Source of the DNA: Dimorphilus gyrociliatus
Taxonomy: Eukaryota; Annelida; Polychaeta; Dinophilidae
Assembly (NCBI GenBank): GCA_904063045.1
Contig: CAJFCJ010000004.1
Coordinates: forward strand, 1,171,713-1,235,712
Direction of reading: 5' to 3'
Length of the DNA stretch: 64,000 nucleotides
The stretch's first letter is position 1, and every line of letters begins with the position of its first letter. The notes under the pieces are model-generated. The model did no database searches. It had not been told where the DNA came from and saw only the letters and a program-made list of their open reading frames with translations. Shown here piece by piece: positions 12,161 to 24,210 of this stretch. A program made the position numbers and the translations under genes.

Positions 12161-15100
12161 CTAAGTTTGATACTGCAGCATGGCATTAGTAAAACTGGAA
12201 TGAGCATTATTCATCCGTAAAGCCGTTAAAGATTTGTTATACCAATCCTCTTCGTGCGATTCCTGAAGTAAAAAACGTTTAAGATTAATTATGTTAGTAA
12301 TATTGAAAAATTAACGCTTAATATTTAATTAAGGAGTTTGATAAACTAACAAGCGTCCTAAGCGAGACAATTTCCTTAATTTTCTTTAATTCTGTTTATT
12401 TTTCTCAGCCAGTAAAGTGGCTTTTAAAATAGAATTACTTTGAAAAATGCTAATTCTAATGATTGATCTAGCGTTAAATGAATGACATTAAATAGTGATC
12501 GATTTTTTAAGACGCCGATATGCAGAACGTCTTTCGAAATAATGATAAAAGGCGTTGATTGGCTGTTGTACGGGGGAAATTGAATTATTAGCTGTTTTTG
12601 AATGGGTTTAATTTTTATTATTTGTTACAAGGTTAAACTAGATGAATTTCTTATCTATAACATAATTATATGCTTTTGCATCAACTGTATGACTAAGCTA
12701 TGGGTATTTGTTGAAAAACATAATTAAATAAAGCCATCCTTATACTTTCTCCGCAAGAACGTAAAGTAACTTCCTTGACTTTATTCAGTGAAATAATTTT
12801 TTTTCTGGCAATGCTCTACTATATAGAAAAGACTCTTTTTCCTATTAATTCCTATCTCCTTATACCTATTACTTTGCATGTACTCACCAAGTTGACGTTG
12901 AACTCAGCCGGCATACTAAACTGCTGCATTTGCCTAGCCATAGCCGCACCGGGACTAACGCTAGTCGGTGGCGCAGTCATTGCTGTGGCTGATGCACTAC
13001 AAGCCGCCATTCCAGTTGAAGCCGCCCCAAATTGATAATTCACCTGAGGGTACCTGTTCGTCGCCATTTGAGCCCCGTGGTAAGGGTAGGCAGCACTGGG
13101 CCTATTTGTCGGAGGGTATAAATTCATGTTGCGAGCCATCATACCATTTGCACAAGATGGAATCATAGGGGCAGCAGCAGAGTGTAATTGTTTAGCGAGT
13201 TGCTTCTCTTGTTTTCTATACTTAGCTCTTCGATTTTGGAACCATACCTTTACAGAAGAAAAGAAGAAAATTATGAAGTAAGACGACGAAAGGAAGCATA
13301 TAGGGGAAACTTTTAGCCGCGAGGGCGAAATCAAAAGCGCGTTCGACCCTGAACGCTTCTTGAACAAGTTCAAAGCCGCGTTTGGCGTAACTACGCATCT
13401 GTCAAGTTTTTCTTTGTTGTTCTCTTTTTAAAAGAGTTGTTAATTATGTATATTGTTGTAATTATTTGTTTTGTTTACTATCGTACACAACCGCGATAAT
13501 CCCAAGAGCTAATCTCCGGAGATAATCTTTTGCGGTCTATATATTTTAATACTCTGGGCAATCAATTCTCACCAATTTGTCTTCCGAACAGAACATGTGC
13601 CGTCTGCTACTGCAATCTGTCCCGACATTTTTAGGTGCCACTCCCACTTTTGCTGTCGCAAAATCTCTGCATTGTACAATCGAGCATTATGTACAATGTA
13701 ACTGGGAGGCAGCATGCTAGTTACATGGAGAAGGCGGAGTAAGATGGAACTTAATTAACTTTTCTAAGACTGTTTCAAATAATATTTGATGTTGCCGACC
13801 AGAAACTTTAAGATCTAGTTAACAGTTGTATTTAATGTAATAATTGCTGAGAACTAAAATTTATATGCAATGAGAAGAAATAAAGGTTAAATTCTACTAA
13901 ATTATTTATATAGAATTTGTCAGTTAAAGTATAAAAAAAACAGACAAAATTACATAGATAATCACTTGTTAAATAAAATTTCCTATCGTTTTAACCCTTT
14001 AATTGTTTTATTTATTTACTATACAACTTAATAATAAAATATTGAAAGGGTAAAAAATCTCATCTGAACTTCTGTAGACGACGATCTTTTTAAGATCTAA
14101 ACTAATAAAATGGTAAGAGTTTGAAATGTTTTTTAAATGAAACATCATTATAAATAATTAAAAGAGTGTTTTTTATTAATTAATTGAATATTAATTATAT
14201 TTAATATATATTAAAGAATTGTCCATATATATTTATATATATACACTGTATGCTTTGTTTTTGTTGTTGCTAATGTTGAAACATTAAATTATCTTTCTCT
14301 ATACATTCGTTAAAAAGTGTTGCAGGTGCGCGCTTCTTCTATTGCTGCTTAATTATCAATACACTTTTAACGAAGCGAGTACCATCGTCAACCTTTGACC
14401 TTGACCCAATACGACTCGGATATCGATATGCGGACATGGCTTGCCGGATTATATTACGCCGGCAAAAATAGCCTCATTGCGCCGTTAATATATTGAGTTA
14501 GGGCGGCTTTGCGAGTATAGGGCGCGATTTTTTTCTATTTTCACTCTCTTGATATATATGAAGAACGTCTGTTTATCTTTTTTCCTTTTTTATTTACAAA
14601 CAAATATATTAGTTCAAGCTTGTTAATCCTACACGTGTTAGTCGCGTGTACATTCCGTGTAAATTAGGCGATTATTAACGCTTTCTTCAAAGTACAAAAG
14701 AACACACAAACACGCGTGCGCTCACACATACAAACAAGCTCAAATATATATTTTTATATACTGTATATACATACTTAAATACTTTCATTCAGCGGACAAA
14801 CAAATTTGATTTTTTGATAGTTTTATAATATAGATTGTAAATATCTATAATGAACTTATATTGATAAATGACACATTTATATCAACCTATTTTGCGAATT
14901 TATTTACAAAGTACACATAATCTAGTGAAGTAATTTAAAACACTACTTTATTCCTTATAGAGTATAATTTATTCTCTTAATGAATTGTTTAGTATGATGA
15001 ATAAATTAACCTATTTTTAATCTTTTTATTGTTATTTCTTTATAAACTTAGGCCTGATTTACTTATTTGTTAATATAAATGGACTAAAATACAGCCTATA

Positions 15101-18100
15101 TGTGTCTATACATCTCGATATTCTTTATATAGATATAAAATATCTACACATTTTCAATATAATTTGCACTTTTTATTGTCTACATAATTTAAATATGTTT
15201 ATACTGCTACCCTTGTTTGTACAAAGAGGGATCTGATTATACTGTAAGCTTTTAAGACAAGTAATATAAAATAAATGTTTATGAGCTCACGTACATTCAT
15301 ATTTATATATATAGATATCCTTATAAGAGTAAAAAAAGTCTGGAAAATAATCTGTTAAAAATGCATGGCGTGGCAAAAAGAACGCTCTTGCTAATTCGCG
15401 CCGCTTCGTTGTGCAAATTGAATTTGGCGCGAGGCCCCTAAAGCACTTAGTTTGCCAGTCTTCGACCAGAACCGAGTATTTACGTAATTTTTAAACAAAT
15501 AGTCCGACCATTTTTTTTCCTGGTTTGTCTTTAAAAAATTTTGATGTTTAATACAATTATTAAATCTTGATAGAAATATGTTAAATGAAGATTAAAAGTA
15601 GCTATCTAGTCTGAATAATTATTGTACTTGATATAAAAGATATCTATATATATATATATATGTACTCTTTATATCTTTTCCTCCTGTCGTATATTTAATC
15701 TGGTAGTTATTCATCTGTACACTGTTGAAGTACTTGAAGCTACTTTGATCGTTGCATGGTTTTCCGGATTATCCCCTCAATGTATAATTATTGTTGATAT
15801 TGTGTGCGAAACGATTGTTATAGATTGACTTTAAGTAACAATATAGTGTTATTTGTTTGTTAAACAATGTTTAAATTTTGATTGTTAATAGTTTAAATAA
15901 AGAAATTGAAATAAAAGAAATTAAGGAGATAATATAAATTAGAATTCTTCTTTTAATGGATTCTTCTTCTTGATTTGGAGACAAAGAAGTCTCTTTTTTA
16001 TATAAAGTATTGCCATTTTCCTTTAAAATATCCAGTATTTTATTAAATAAATCGTATACAAAGTTCTTTTCGTTCCTTTTGGGTGTAAAATATTGAAGGC
16101 AAAATATTAGATTGACCCTGTTAATGGATATGCATCAGATACATAAACTATATATACTTCTGTTCTTTATAAGGTGTTGACATCATTATGAGCCCCTTTC
16201 CTTAAACTGCGTACACCTATCAAACTGAATTTATTAACATTGTTACGTGGTTATAGACGGTTAAAAAACGCAATTAATTTAGCTCCTTTATGAAATTACG
16301 TGGTTTTTCGCATTATCTACAGTCGATTAATATTCATCGATGCTACATTGTCGCCGATTTTTTTCTCTCCACCACGTTGCCGTAAGAGAATACGATGCGC
16401 CAGATGCGACGTTTCGCTACATGATAAAAGTGTAGGGGAGAGACGCCCCGCTCGAAAAATATAGCGGCAGATTTGAGCCGTGGGTAGCTCAATTAGTGTT
16501 TGGTAATGGACGGGTTTTTTTACTTGCTTATGTATACATTTATAGACTGTCTAAAATCATTTCTGGTACGAAAGTGAATGTACTTAATAAACGTAAAATA
16601 AAACTATAGAAAACATTTGAATAGAGAATTAATATGAACATATATAATATATATGTTTTTCATTTATATCTTATTGAATTCAATATTCTCTGACTGATTT
16701 CTTTATCTTTAAATGATTAGGTGATGTGACATTTTATGGGGAGATTTTTCATTAAACCCTTTAAAATTTTCATCAAGAATGCTTGCAATATCAAATTTGA
16801 GGACAATTATAACTCTATCTTTTTTAAAATTGCTTAATTTGGCATATATTGTATGGAGTTACATTGTATATCACGCATCTTTCATATATAGAACACGACA
16901 GGTATTATTTTATCTTTTATAATTTTGCTAGAATGGTAGAAGCAAAAAAGCAACAAGCGTAATTTTCCCCCTTCTCCCCCTTGTTTTGTCGTGATTGAAA
17001 AACAAGATACGCTTAAGCGCTTTTTACATCAAAGGCGTTCAGAACTTGTTCAGAGATTAATTTTCAAAGTATTTTAGGAACTAACCTGAATACGAGCTTC
17101 GTTCAATTTTGTAATTCTTGCCAATTCCTCCCGACAATAAATATCTGGATAGTGACTTTTCGAAAAGGCCGACTCAAGTTCTTGGAGTTGTTCCTGAGTG
17201 AACGTAGTTCGATGACGTCGCCTTGCCGGAGTAGGACAGGTAGCCGGGTTATGTCCACCACTGCTTCCTGTCTGGTTAGACGGTAGAGAATCTGTTGGTT
17301 TTAGCTTTTTGAATGCCCCGTCTCCGCCTGTTGTACAAACAAAAAAAAATATCTTTAATAGAGAGTAATTTATTTTCCAAATTTAGACAATCCCTTTCTT
17401 TAAAAATAATCGTTTTTATTTGTACAATGTCGACCTCATTTTGCATTAAGATATTCGTTTTTTTTTCTCAAATGCATTTTGTCACTCAGGCGGTGTTTGT
17501 TTCCAGCTGCTTCTTTTTTCTTTATTTGATATTCACTTACTTCAATTTTTTTTCACTTCGCTCCCGTCGATTCCCGTCTCAAAGATTAAAAGTAAATTGA
17601 GGAAAATAGTTTTCCTTCAGCTATACTATTATATATAAATCCCCTATAATGCGACTTTTCTGTAGAATCCACATATAAGGCCTGCTAAAGGCCAAGACCT
17701 GCCTGGAATGACAAACACTGGCCCCCGGAGGCCTTTGGGCGTTCGTTTAGAGAATTTAGCTAAGCTTCTCATCAGAGAATGTTAATGATCATCTTGATTA
17801 CATTCATCCGAATTTACTCGCTTAACGCAAATTCAATTTATTATACAGTCTACGGATACGTCTTGGTCATTTTCTATTATTATTGCCTACTTTCGGCAAT
17901 CTCTTTGATCTTTGACTAATTTCGTATTTCAAGTCCAAACAAAAATTTTTAAGGATACGAAATATATACTAGACGCATATGTATTATATATACAAGAGAA
18001 ACTAACTGGATCTAGCGTGACCTAATTTGCGTCGTCATGGAGACGAAATTCCTACGCACGCTCGGAAACTTCCGCAATATACTGTTTTCCACGTTAGAAA

Positions 18101-18678
18101 AAATATAGGCTTACAAATTTGTTAGCGTGAAAAATTATTTTAATCATAGAATAAATAAATATTGGTAATTTTAGAATAAGTTAAAGGGTTCTAACATTCA
18201 TAATCTTTATTATATATAGAATATGAGAATGTTACTGCAAAAGAAATGAATAGAAAACTGCAAAATTTACAATTTTGGGTTGATTGTTATTTTTATTATT
18301 ATTATATAATTGAAATTCACTTATAAATTTAAAGGATTGTGCTAATCTAACTTATAAAAACTCGTTCTTTATTAGCTTCTGTTTCCTATAATAAAGTCTT
18401 ACTGAAGGGAGACGCCTAGCAGAAATAGAAACTCTCCCTAGGATTTGTTTAAAAATCAGAGCTACATATAACTTAGGTGATTTAAGAGAAAAAGAAATCA
18501 TATGTAAAGTAAAAATACCATTTAATTCCGTCAAACTTCTAGCAACTGCACTGACGGCATTTGAAGGCAAAGCGTGTTCCAAGTAAGCGGAAGAAGGAAG
18601 TGTAGAAGCGAAGGACGAAATATCCTCCACTTTCCTCTTTTCACCGTTTGGAGAATCCGACACATTCTTAGATTCCAT
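12161..18678 (-). CDS. Paired-like (PRD-class) homeobox transcription factor, UNC-42/Prop-like
   Basis: Complete four-exon gene: 18519-18678, 17086-17327, 12888-13247 and 12161-12262, all GT-AG. It encodes 287 aa with the frame closing exactly. The homeodomain is residues 89-148 (starts [20 protein letters not shown]; recognition helix [17 protein letters not shown]), with F8, L16, F20, W48, F49, N51 and R53 conserved. Position 50 is Gln, so it should bind TAAT-type sites as a nuclear regulator. The intron between homeodomain residues 46 and 47 is typical of the PRD class. No paired domain is present. After the homeodomain comes a low-complexity Ala/Met/Pro/Tyr-rich region (about 160-245). 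The last exon (residues 255-287) carries a conserved-looking tail including [13 protein letters not shown] and MLQYQT. Homeodomain and tail most resemble the UNC-42/Prop1 group, whose known members specify neurons or pituitary cells; the exact orthology is inferred from memory. Confidence 0.9.
13490..13760. promoter_or_regulatory. GC-rich intronic island with palindrome (homeobox intron 2)
   Basis: Non-coding island inside the 3.8 kb intron that splits the homeodomain. It contains a perfect 9-bp inverted repeat, CATTGTACA (13670-13678) and TGTACAATG (13690-13698), around an 11-nt spacer. Candidate intronic enhancer; no open frame or splice sites support an exon. Confidence 0.35.
14310..14530. 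promoter_or_regulatory. GC-rich intronic island with nuclear-receptor-like sites
   Basis: Second island in the same intron. At 14388-14407 the minus strand contains TCAAGGTCA (the extended half-site used by NR5A/ERR-type receptors) overlapping AGGTCAAAGGTTGA, a near DR1. At 14441-14465 a 7-bp inverted repeat (TTGCCGG and CCGGCAA) has an 11-nt spacer. Candidate enhancer. Confidence 0.4.
15360..15485. promoter_or_regulatory. GC-rich intronic island with inverted E2F-like sites
   Basis: Third island of the homeobox intron. It includes TCGCGCC (15396-15402) and GGCGCGA (15426-15432) as an inverted pair; the right copy sits in TTTGGCGCGA, which fits the E2F consensus. No exon support. Confidence 0.3.
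16230..16515. promoter_or_regulatory. GC-rich intronic island about 0.6 kb from the homeodomain exon
   Basis: Fourth island of the homeobox intron. It is GC-rich between about 16340 and 16500 and ends with homeodomain-type cores CAATTAG and GTAATGG (about 16489-16508), which would allow autoregulation. No exon support. Confidence 0.3.
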
Positions 18679-19360
18679 TCTTCCTTAAGTTAGAAGTTTT
18701 TTATTTTCACAACTAAATCGGTTGACGAGTCGGCGAAAATTGATAAAACTCAACTGTCACGAGCTGTAGAGTAATGAAATTGTAGGAAAACGGCTTTATT
18801 TTCCATCGGCGCCCCTGCAGCCAATCAGCAGTTTCCCTTATGTTGATTAGAATATGATCAGCATAGACTCCACCCACAACGCGTTCTTTCCCTTTTTTAT
18901 TGATTAATTTTGATGATTTTTCACAGAAATCTCTAATAATTAACAATAAAAGATTTCTTCAAGTCTCTTCAATGAAACTGAACATGTTATGAATAGAAAG
19001 AAAGCCAAAAAACTGGCAGACATTTTGCAAAAGTGTTCATCCACGTCAATCATAATTTTTTTTCCTTCTTTCATGTTGGCATACTTGTAGGCAGATTGCT
19101 GCAAATCGAGAGGAGGAAAAATGGATGACCAAGAATATAGGCCTAATTCTTGGAGCATTGTCGAATGACGGTACCGGAAGTGACGCTCGAGGCGAGGCCG
19201 TCTCTCGTCGACCGGAAATGATTGTTTGATTGGCAACACGAGAATTGTCTCTTTGTCACTACTTTGTCGTCTTTTATGTTAGGATTTTAGCGATTTTTTT
19301 CAGCCTTACTCCCGCCTCTAATTGGATTTTGTTTCGCGCCTAAGTTCCGTATCGATTTTG
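18679..19360 (-). promoter_or_regulatory. 5' region and probable promoter of the homeobox gene
   Basis: Upstream of the ATG at 18676-18678. The block 19080-19350 is GC-rich and contains an ideal ETS site ACCGGAAGT (19173-19181) directly joined to TGACG, a second GACCGGAAAT (about 19210-19219) and an ATTGG (CCAAT) box at about 19320. Two minus-strand open frames here (18713-18946 and 18940-19239) have no recognisable domain and are taken as 5'UTR/promoter sequence. A TSS near 19.1 kb is likely but not demonstrated. Confidence 0.4.
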
Positions 19361-19879
19361 TTTGTTTTAAAGAAGATCCTTCTTGAAAAATGTATGTAAA
19401 AAAATTCTCGTAGAGAAATCTTATTTGACACATTTTGGCCATGATTAATGAAAACTAATTGAAATAAATCAATTTACGACGATTGGTTATTAGGAAGTCT
19501 AATTAAGGAGTTAATTTCAAATGCTGAAAATATGGCCTTGTCATAAGCTTTTGATTGTTTATAATGTATAAAATAATCGTGCAGAATCGAATATTTTACT
19601 ACACATGTTATAAATTAATTTAGACATACTTAACCTAAAAGTTCAAACTAATTCATTTCTTTATTAAACCTTTTCCAATCCCAAGTATGACCCATGATTT
19701 TCTGTGCAACGCATATCATATCTTTAAGCTTTTGTGTATAAACATTTCAATATAAATGTTTCCAACAGTATTAAAATCAAAGACAATCACGTGACCCGGA
19801 AAAGAGCTTTTACAAGGATTAAACACTGTTATACAAGCGACACGTGTAATTAGAGATAAAGAAAATGAACCATATATTA

Positions 19880-20045
19880 CGGACAGTCGGCTATTTAAGA
19901 GGATTATCAGGAGTACGAGATGACGTCATATGACAGGCGACAGTCACGAATTGAACATCTATGCTAACACCTGTCCAACTCACGCCTGCTTACATCTTCA
20001 TCATTTAATTACAAGCTAATTACAGGTGACGCTTTCTACCTCTCT
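19880..20045. promoter_or_regulatory. Candidate enhancer: CRE, paired TAATTA sites and E-boxes
   Basis: Contains a full palindromic CRE, TGACGTCA (19921-19928), an E-box CACCTG (19968-19973), and a tandem homeodomain pair TAATTAC-AAGC-TAATTAC (20006-20023). The TAATTA cores are 11 bp apart, one helical turn, and are followed at once by a second E-box, CAGGTG (20023-20028). It lies about 1.3 kb upstream of the homeobox start codon. The cluster fits an auto- or cross-regulated enhancer; this is inference from motif content only. Confidence 0.45.
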
Positions 20046-20136
20046 TCATCCGCTTTTCCAGTCAGTCTACTATTTTCTTCTTTTATCTTTTTGGGAGGTA
20101 GTCTCGACTTTCTGTTAGTTTTTTATTAAATTTCCA

Positions 20137-20158
20137 TTATATATATATATATATATAT
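20137..20158. repeat. (TA)n microsatellite
   Basis: Short pure TA run. Confidence 0.85.
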
Positions 20159-23100
20159 TCCTACTTTGCGAGACCTTTGTAGATGTTACAACTCTGAAAT
20201 ACTTGTGGTCAAATGTCCCGATAAATAAGGAAGTGTTTCTTTTTTGACCCTAATATCAACATCTGTCAACAAATAGAACCTATGCAAAAGGTTCCGTATA
20301 TAAAAATTATTAAGTAAAAATACTTGTAATAAGGTCGTAAATCGAAATAGTACTTGCCAAAAAATAAATTGACTTATTCGATGAAAAAAATGATCATCTG
20401 GTGCTTTTTATGTCGTACTTGAAAAGGAAATTTTCAGCTAATTAAACGACTTTATAATCATCTATTTCTAGTAAATACAGGGAAAATAAGTAATTTTCTT
20501 CTTATATACAAAAGATCAGGGCACAGTTGGAAAAAGTGGTTAATTTCATAAAATAAGTATTTTCCTCATGTAGTTTACTAATCGTTTAATTTGCTGGTTA
20601 CAGGAAATTTCCTATTATTAATTATATAAAATTAATTTAGATTAAACTTGAAACTTTAAAGGTTTTTTTTTATTATGCTTAAGCTAAATTCAGAATTAAA
20701 TAGAAAATTAGTTGAATAACAGTGAGTAACACGGTTAAAAATCCGCGAAATAGGATATAAAACAGCAAATTTTCTCGCTTTAACATGTTGGGTTTTGTAA
20801 TACCCGTGTGTCTAGGTTATAACATGTGTATACAGAGATTATTACTAATCTATAGAAACGTCTATTCAAAATTAAATATCTAATCCATTCTTTTTTCTTA
20901 TATAACGCAATACATATGTAAATAAGCGTTATAAAATTATACTTTCCGTCTACATTGTGCTTTCCGTAAAAGAATTGTCTTTACAAAGAAAAATAAAGCG
21001 ATATATAAAGATATATCTAAATTCGTTCATCATGTTATTTGTATCAGTTGTCAACATCTTTCTAAATGCATGTAAAAATAAATAGCTATTTATATTATCC
21101 TTAGAATACGTTGTATACTACATAACCAATTCATTAACTATATACACACATATAAACATGCATATACGCTTTTGTAGATGATGTGTCTTGCATATTAAAT
21201 GGGTGGTATCACATATTTTCCATACAAATCTACATATATATGTATATATAAGTATAAATATAGTAGGAGAGAGAGAAAGAGCGAGTGAAGGAAAGAGAGA
21301 AGAGTATATATGTTTTTTTTATTAAAATCCGTATAAGTGAAATAGTCCACAAGGTATCAGAAAAAATGCATCATAATCTGCATATCATTCTAAACGAATG
21401 CGAGGCGGGTCGCTTGAGAAAATAGCGATATAAATTCGTTACGGAATATCGATAAACACATTGTTAGCTAGTAATTTTGCCAATTTGTCCATTTTACGCG
21501 CCTTTATTCGCTAATCGACACTGCGATATTCGATTATTCGCCGACCTTTAACTGTCAGGTGTGTACTGAAAGGTCAGAGATTTTTCAGAAATTTCTTAAT
21601 TTGAAAATGTGCCCCATATTCTGGAAATATTTAAATGATAGCGCTATCTGGTGTCTAAATTGACAAGTGCCCATGTTTAAATCATTCAACAATTATAATT
21701 TATCGGAAAACCGTTTAGAAGTATATTTTCAACCATTTATCTTTAAATTCCATTCAGTCTTATCCACTATCATTACGCAAATGAACAAAAGACAAAATGA
21801 TACCTACAGAAGCAATATTCTATAAAGTGACATCTATTGTCAATTCGAGAAAAATTCGACGTTTGTAAGAAAACAAGCTTAAATCATAAAAGTCGTTAAG
21901 ATAGATTTTCTTAAAACAGAGTTTAATAACAGAAAACAATAAAGAAATATTTAAATATAATTTAAAATAAAACACTGACAAGTTACATTTATGAATAATG
22001 AGGAAAATTTCATTTAATAGTTTTTACAAATATTCTAGTTTTGTTATTAAAGCGTTTAACATATTTTTAATAGATTTTTACATTAAATATCAAGCGAATT
22101 CTAATGAAAATGAAGAAGAAGATATAAATATTTATATTTGGCTAAATATTGATTTATTTGGCAGAGAAAACAGAGAGTTTTTCGAGCTGTTTATAGTTTG
22201 GAAAATCAACTTTGCTGATTTATATGGTTGTCTACACAATATAGCATATTCATTGGAATTTGTATAACTACTAGTTTATTCTCTAATCTATCTTGATAAA
22301 GAATTTTATAAACTGAATATTCTTTATTTAAACGACAAGCTTAATAAATTCCTTAATATATACAATTGGTATGGTCAAAAGTAAAAAGAATAAAACTCTA
22401 GTGTGGAATACATTTAATATTTAAAATTCTGTTTATCTAATCTATAATTGAAGATTTTATCTATATATACAGTATATATATACAGTAAATTTACTATCAA
22501 TATCTTGGAACAATGCTGAAAGGCAGTTTTTCCAGTCCTCTTCCCAAGTGATTTTTATGAATATTTGCTTTAAACGTTATTGTCTTGTGCTAAAACTAAA
22601 AATATAGAACGTCACAGCATCCAAAAATATATTTTAGTGTTTGCCTCTTAAATATTTAATTTTCCTTTTGGAATGTTTTGCGAAAATACGTAGAGAGTTG
22701 GCGCAAATTATTTAAAATGCTAGATTCCATGTCTGTTAATCATTGTCACTAATTTAATACCGAGTAGTAATTTATATAAGTAAGAAGATTTGAAAATTAA
22801 ATATCAAAGACAATACTTTCTCAAGACCCGTATGAAAAGTATACTTCAATTTGTACTCGAGAAGATTAAAGGGAGTTGACAAACCGGACGTCTTTAAAAG
22901 TTAAAAAAGGAAATTTTTCGTCCGCGATATGACGTCGCTGATCACTAGACTGTTACTATTAAATAGTGCACTTTCTAAATAATATTTGTTTTGGAGAATT
23001 TAAGCCTTTTAACAAAGATAATTTTTTTAGACTTCTCCTAATGACGACATTCCTATTGTTGGGATGGAGTTAATGAATGTCTTTAGGATAATAGGATAAA

Positions 23101-23779
23101 CAAAATACTTTTTGCGCTTATATCTTAATAAACATTATCACAGAAAGCAATCAGTTTGTATGGTAACAGGATTATTTGTCGATTGGTCAAAGTTCGCAAT
23201 CTTTAGAAGAAAATTTGTTTTGTGCAGATTAAATAGAACGGCTACAACGATTAGACGGAAGTGTATATATAAGAGAAGAGGAATTCTATCACACTTAGGA
23301 AGATGTTATCAAGCGAGTAAAAGGAACTAGATAGATCGAATTTATCAAGGTGGATATAGGAGTGATAAATTTTTATATAGATTGTATACGGTTTATTTAT
23401 TTTCTTATTCACTTTTTTTTACTTTTATCTAATTTCTATTATAACTATATTTTTAAAAGGAATAAAGAAAACCCAATCAGTATAATAGAAACAAATAGTT
23501 TGCAAAGGGAAAAAATATCAAAAAGTCTCTCTTTTCAACGAGTTTTCAAGTATTTTCTTTGAGGGGGCTTAAGGTATTTAGGCTTTTAATGTCTTCGCTC
23601 AGTTAATATATACTATATATATTCAAATTTATGCTATAGATACATATATATTATTGAGAATATACTTGTAAGTTCTTTTTACTTTGGTAAAGAAGCTAAA
23701 AAAGTATGGAATTTTGGACAAGAACGAAATCGGTTCCTATAAATTCCGACACGGATTAATAAAATATAGAAGAGAGTTT

Positions 23780-24210
23780 GTTAGGCTACGATTGAAAAGC
23801 AAACGAGCGTTCCAAAGATAAGTGAGGCGAATAGCAATAGCCATGAGCGATAATGAGCGAAGAGGCTGACATTTTCGCGCTTCACCGACCCGTTCGTCGC
23901 CGGAATCAAACGGACAATTTGTAGCCTTTAGGAAGAAGGAGAATGCAATTGCAGCCGCCTATTTGCACTTGAATTGGGCAATTTGTAAACGTCTATACGG
24001 ACTTTATGAGCAATTTTCCACTAAGCAAATGGCGTTAGAGGCGGCGGTAAGTGGATAAAGAAGGGCGTGGCTTAGCTCTTTTCTTCCAACAGCGCCCACT
24101 ATCGGTCGCTTAGAGGTAGCGGACGTATTAATTTTCGTCCATTGTCCCGTTGGTTATTGGTTAATGGGAGCGCAGTGGTGGGCAGTAATGGAATATGCCC
24201 GTCGGGCAAT
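23780..24210. other. Large GC-rich island with an open frame and donor-like site
   Basis: The biggest non-coding island of the window, about 50% GC over 430 bp. On the plus strand one frame is open from 23870 to a TAA at 24056-24058. It reads for example AAAYLHLNWAICKRLYGLYE, and reaches a consensus donor GCG|GTAAGT at 24046/24047. There is no in-frame ATG near its start (a TGA lies just upstream) and no good upstream acceptor, so it is more likely a regulatory island than an exon. It also contains several homeobox-type and CCAAT-like motifs (for example TTATTGGTTAATGG near 24152). Confidence 0.3.

Noticed and set aside
12775-13168. Plus-strand frames opposite homeobox exon 3
   Set aside because: Antisense shadows of a real exon whose frame joins the homeodomain exactly.
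18713-19239. Two minus-strand frames upstream of the homeobox ATG
   Set aside because: No recognisable domain and no continuity with exon 1; the region carries promoter-type motifs and is more likely 5'UTR/promoter.
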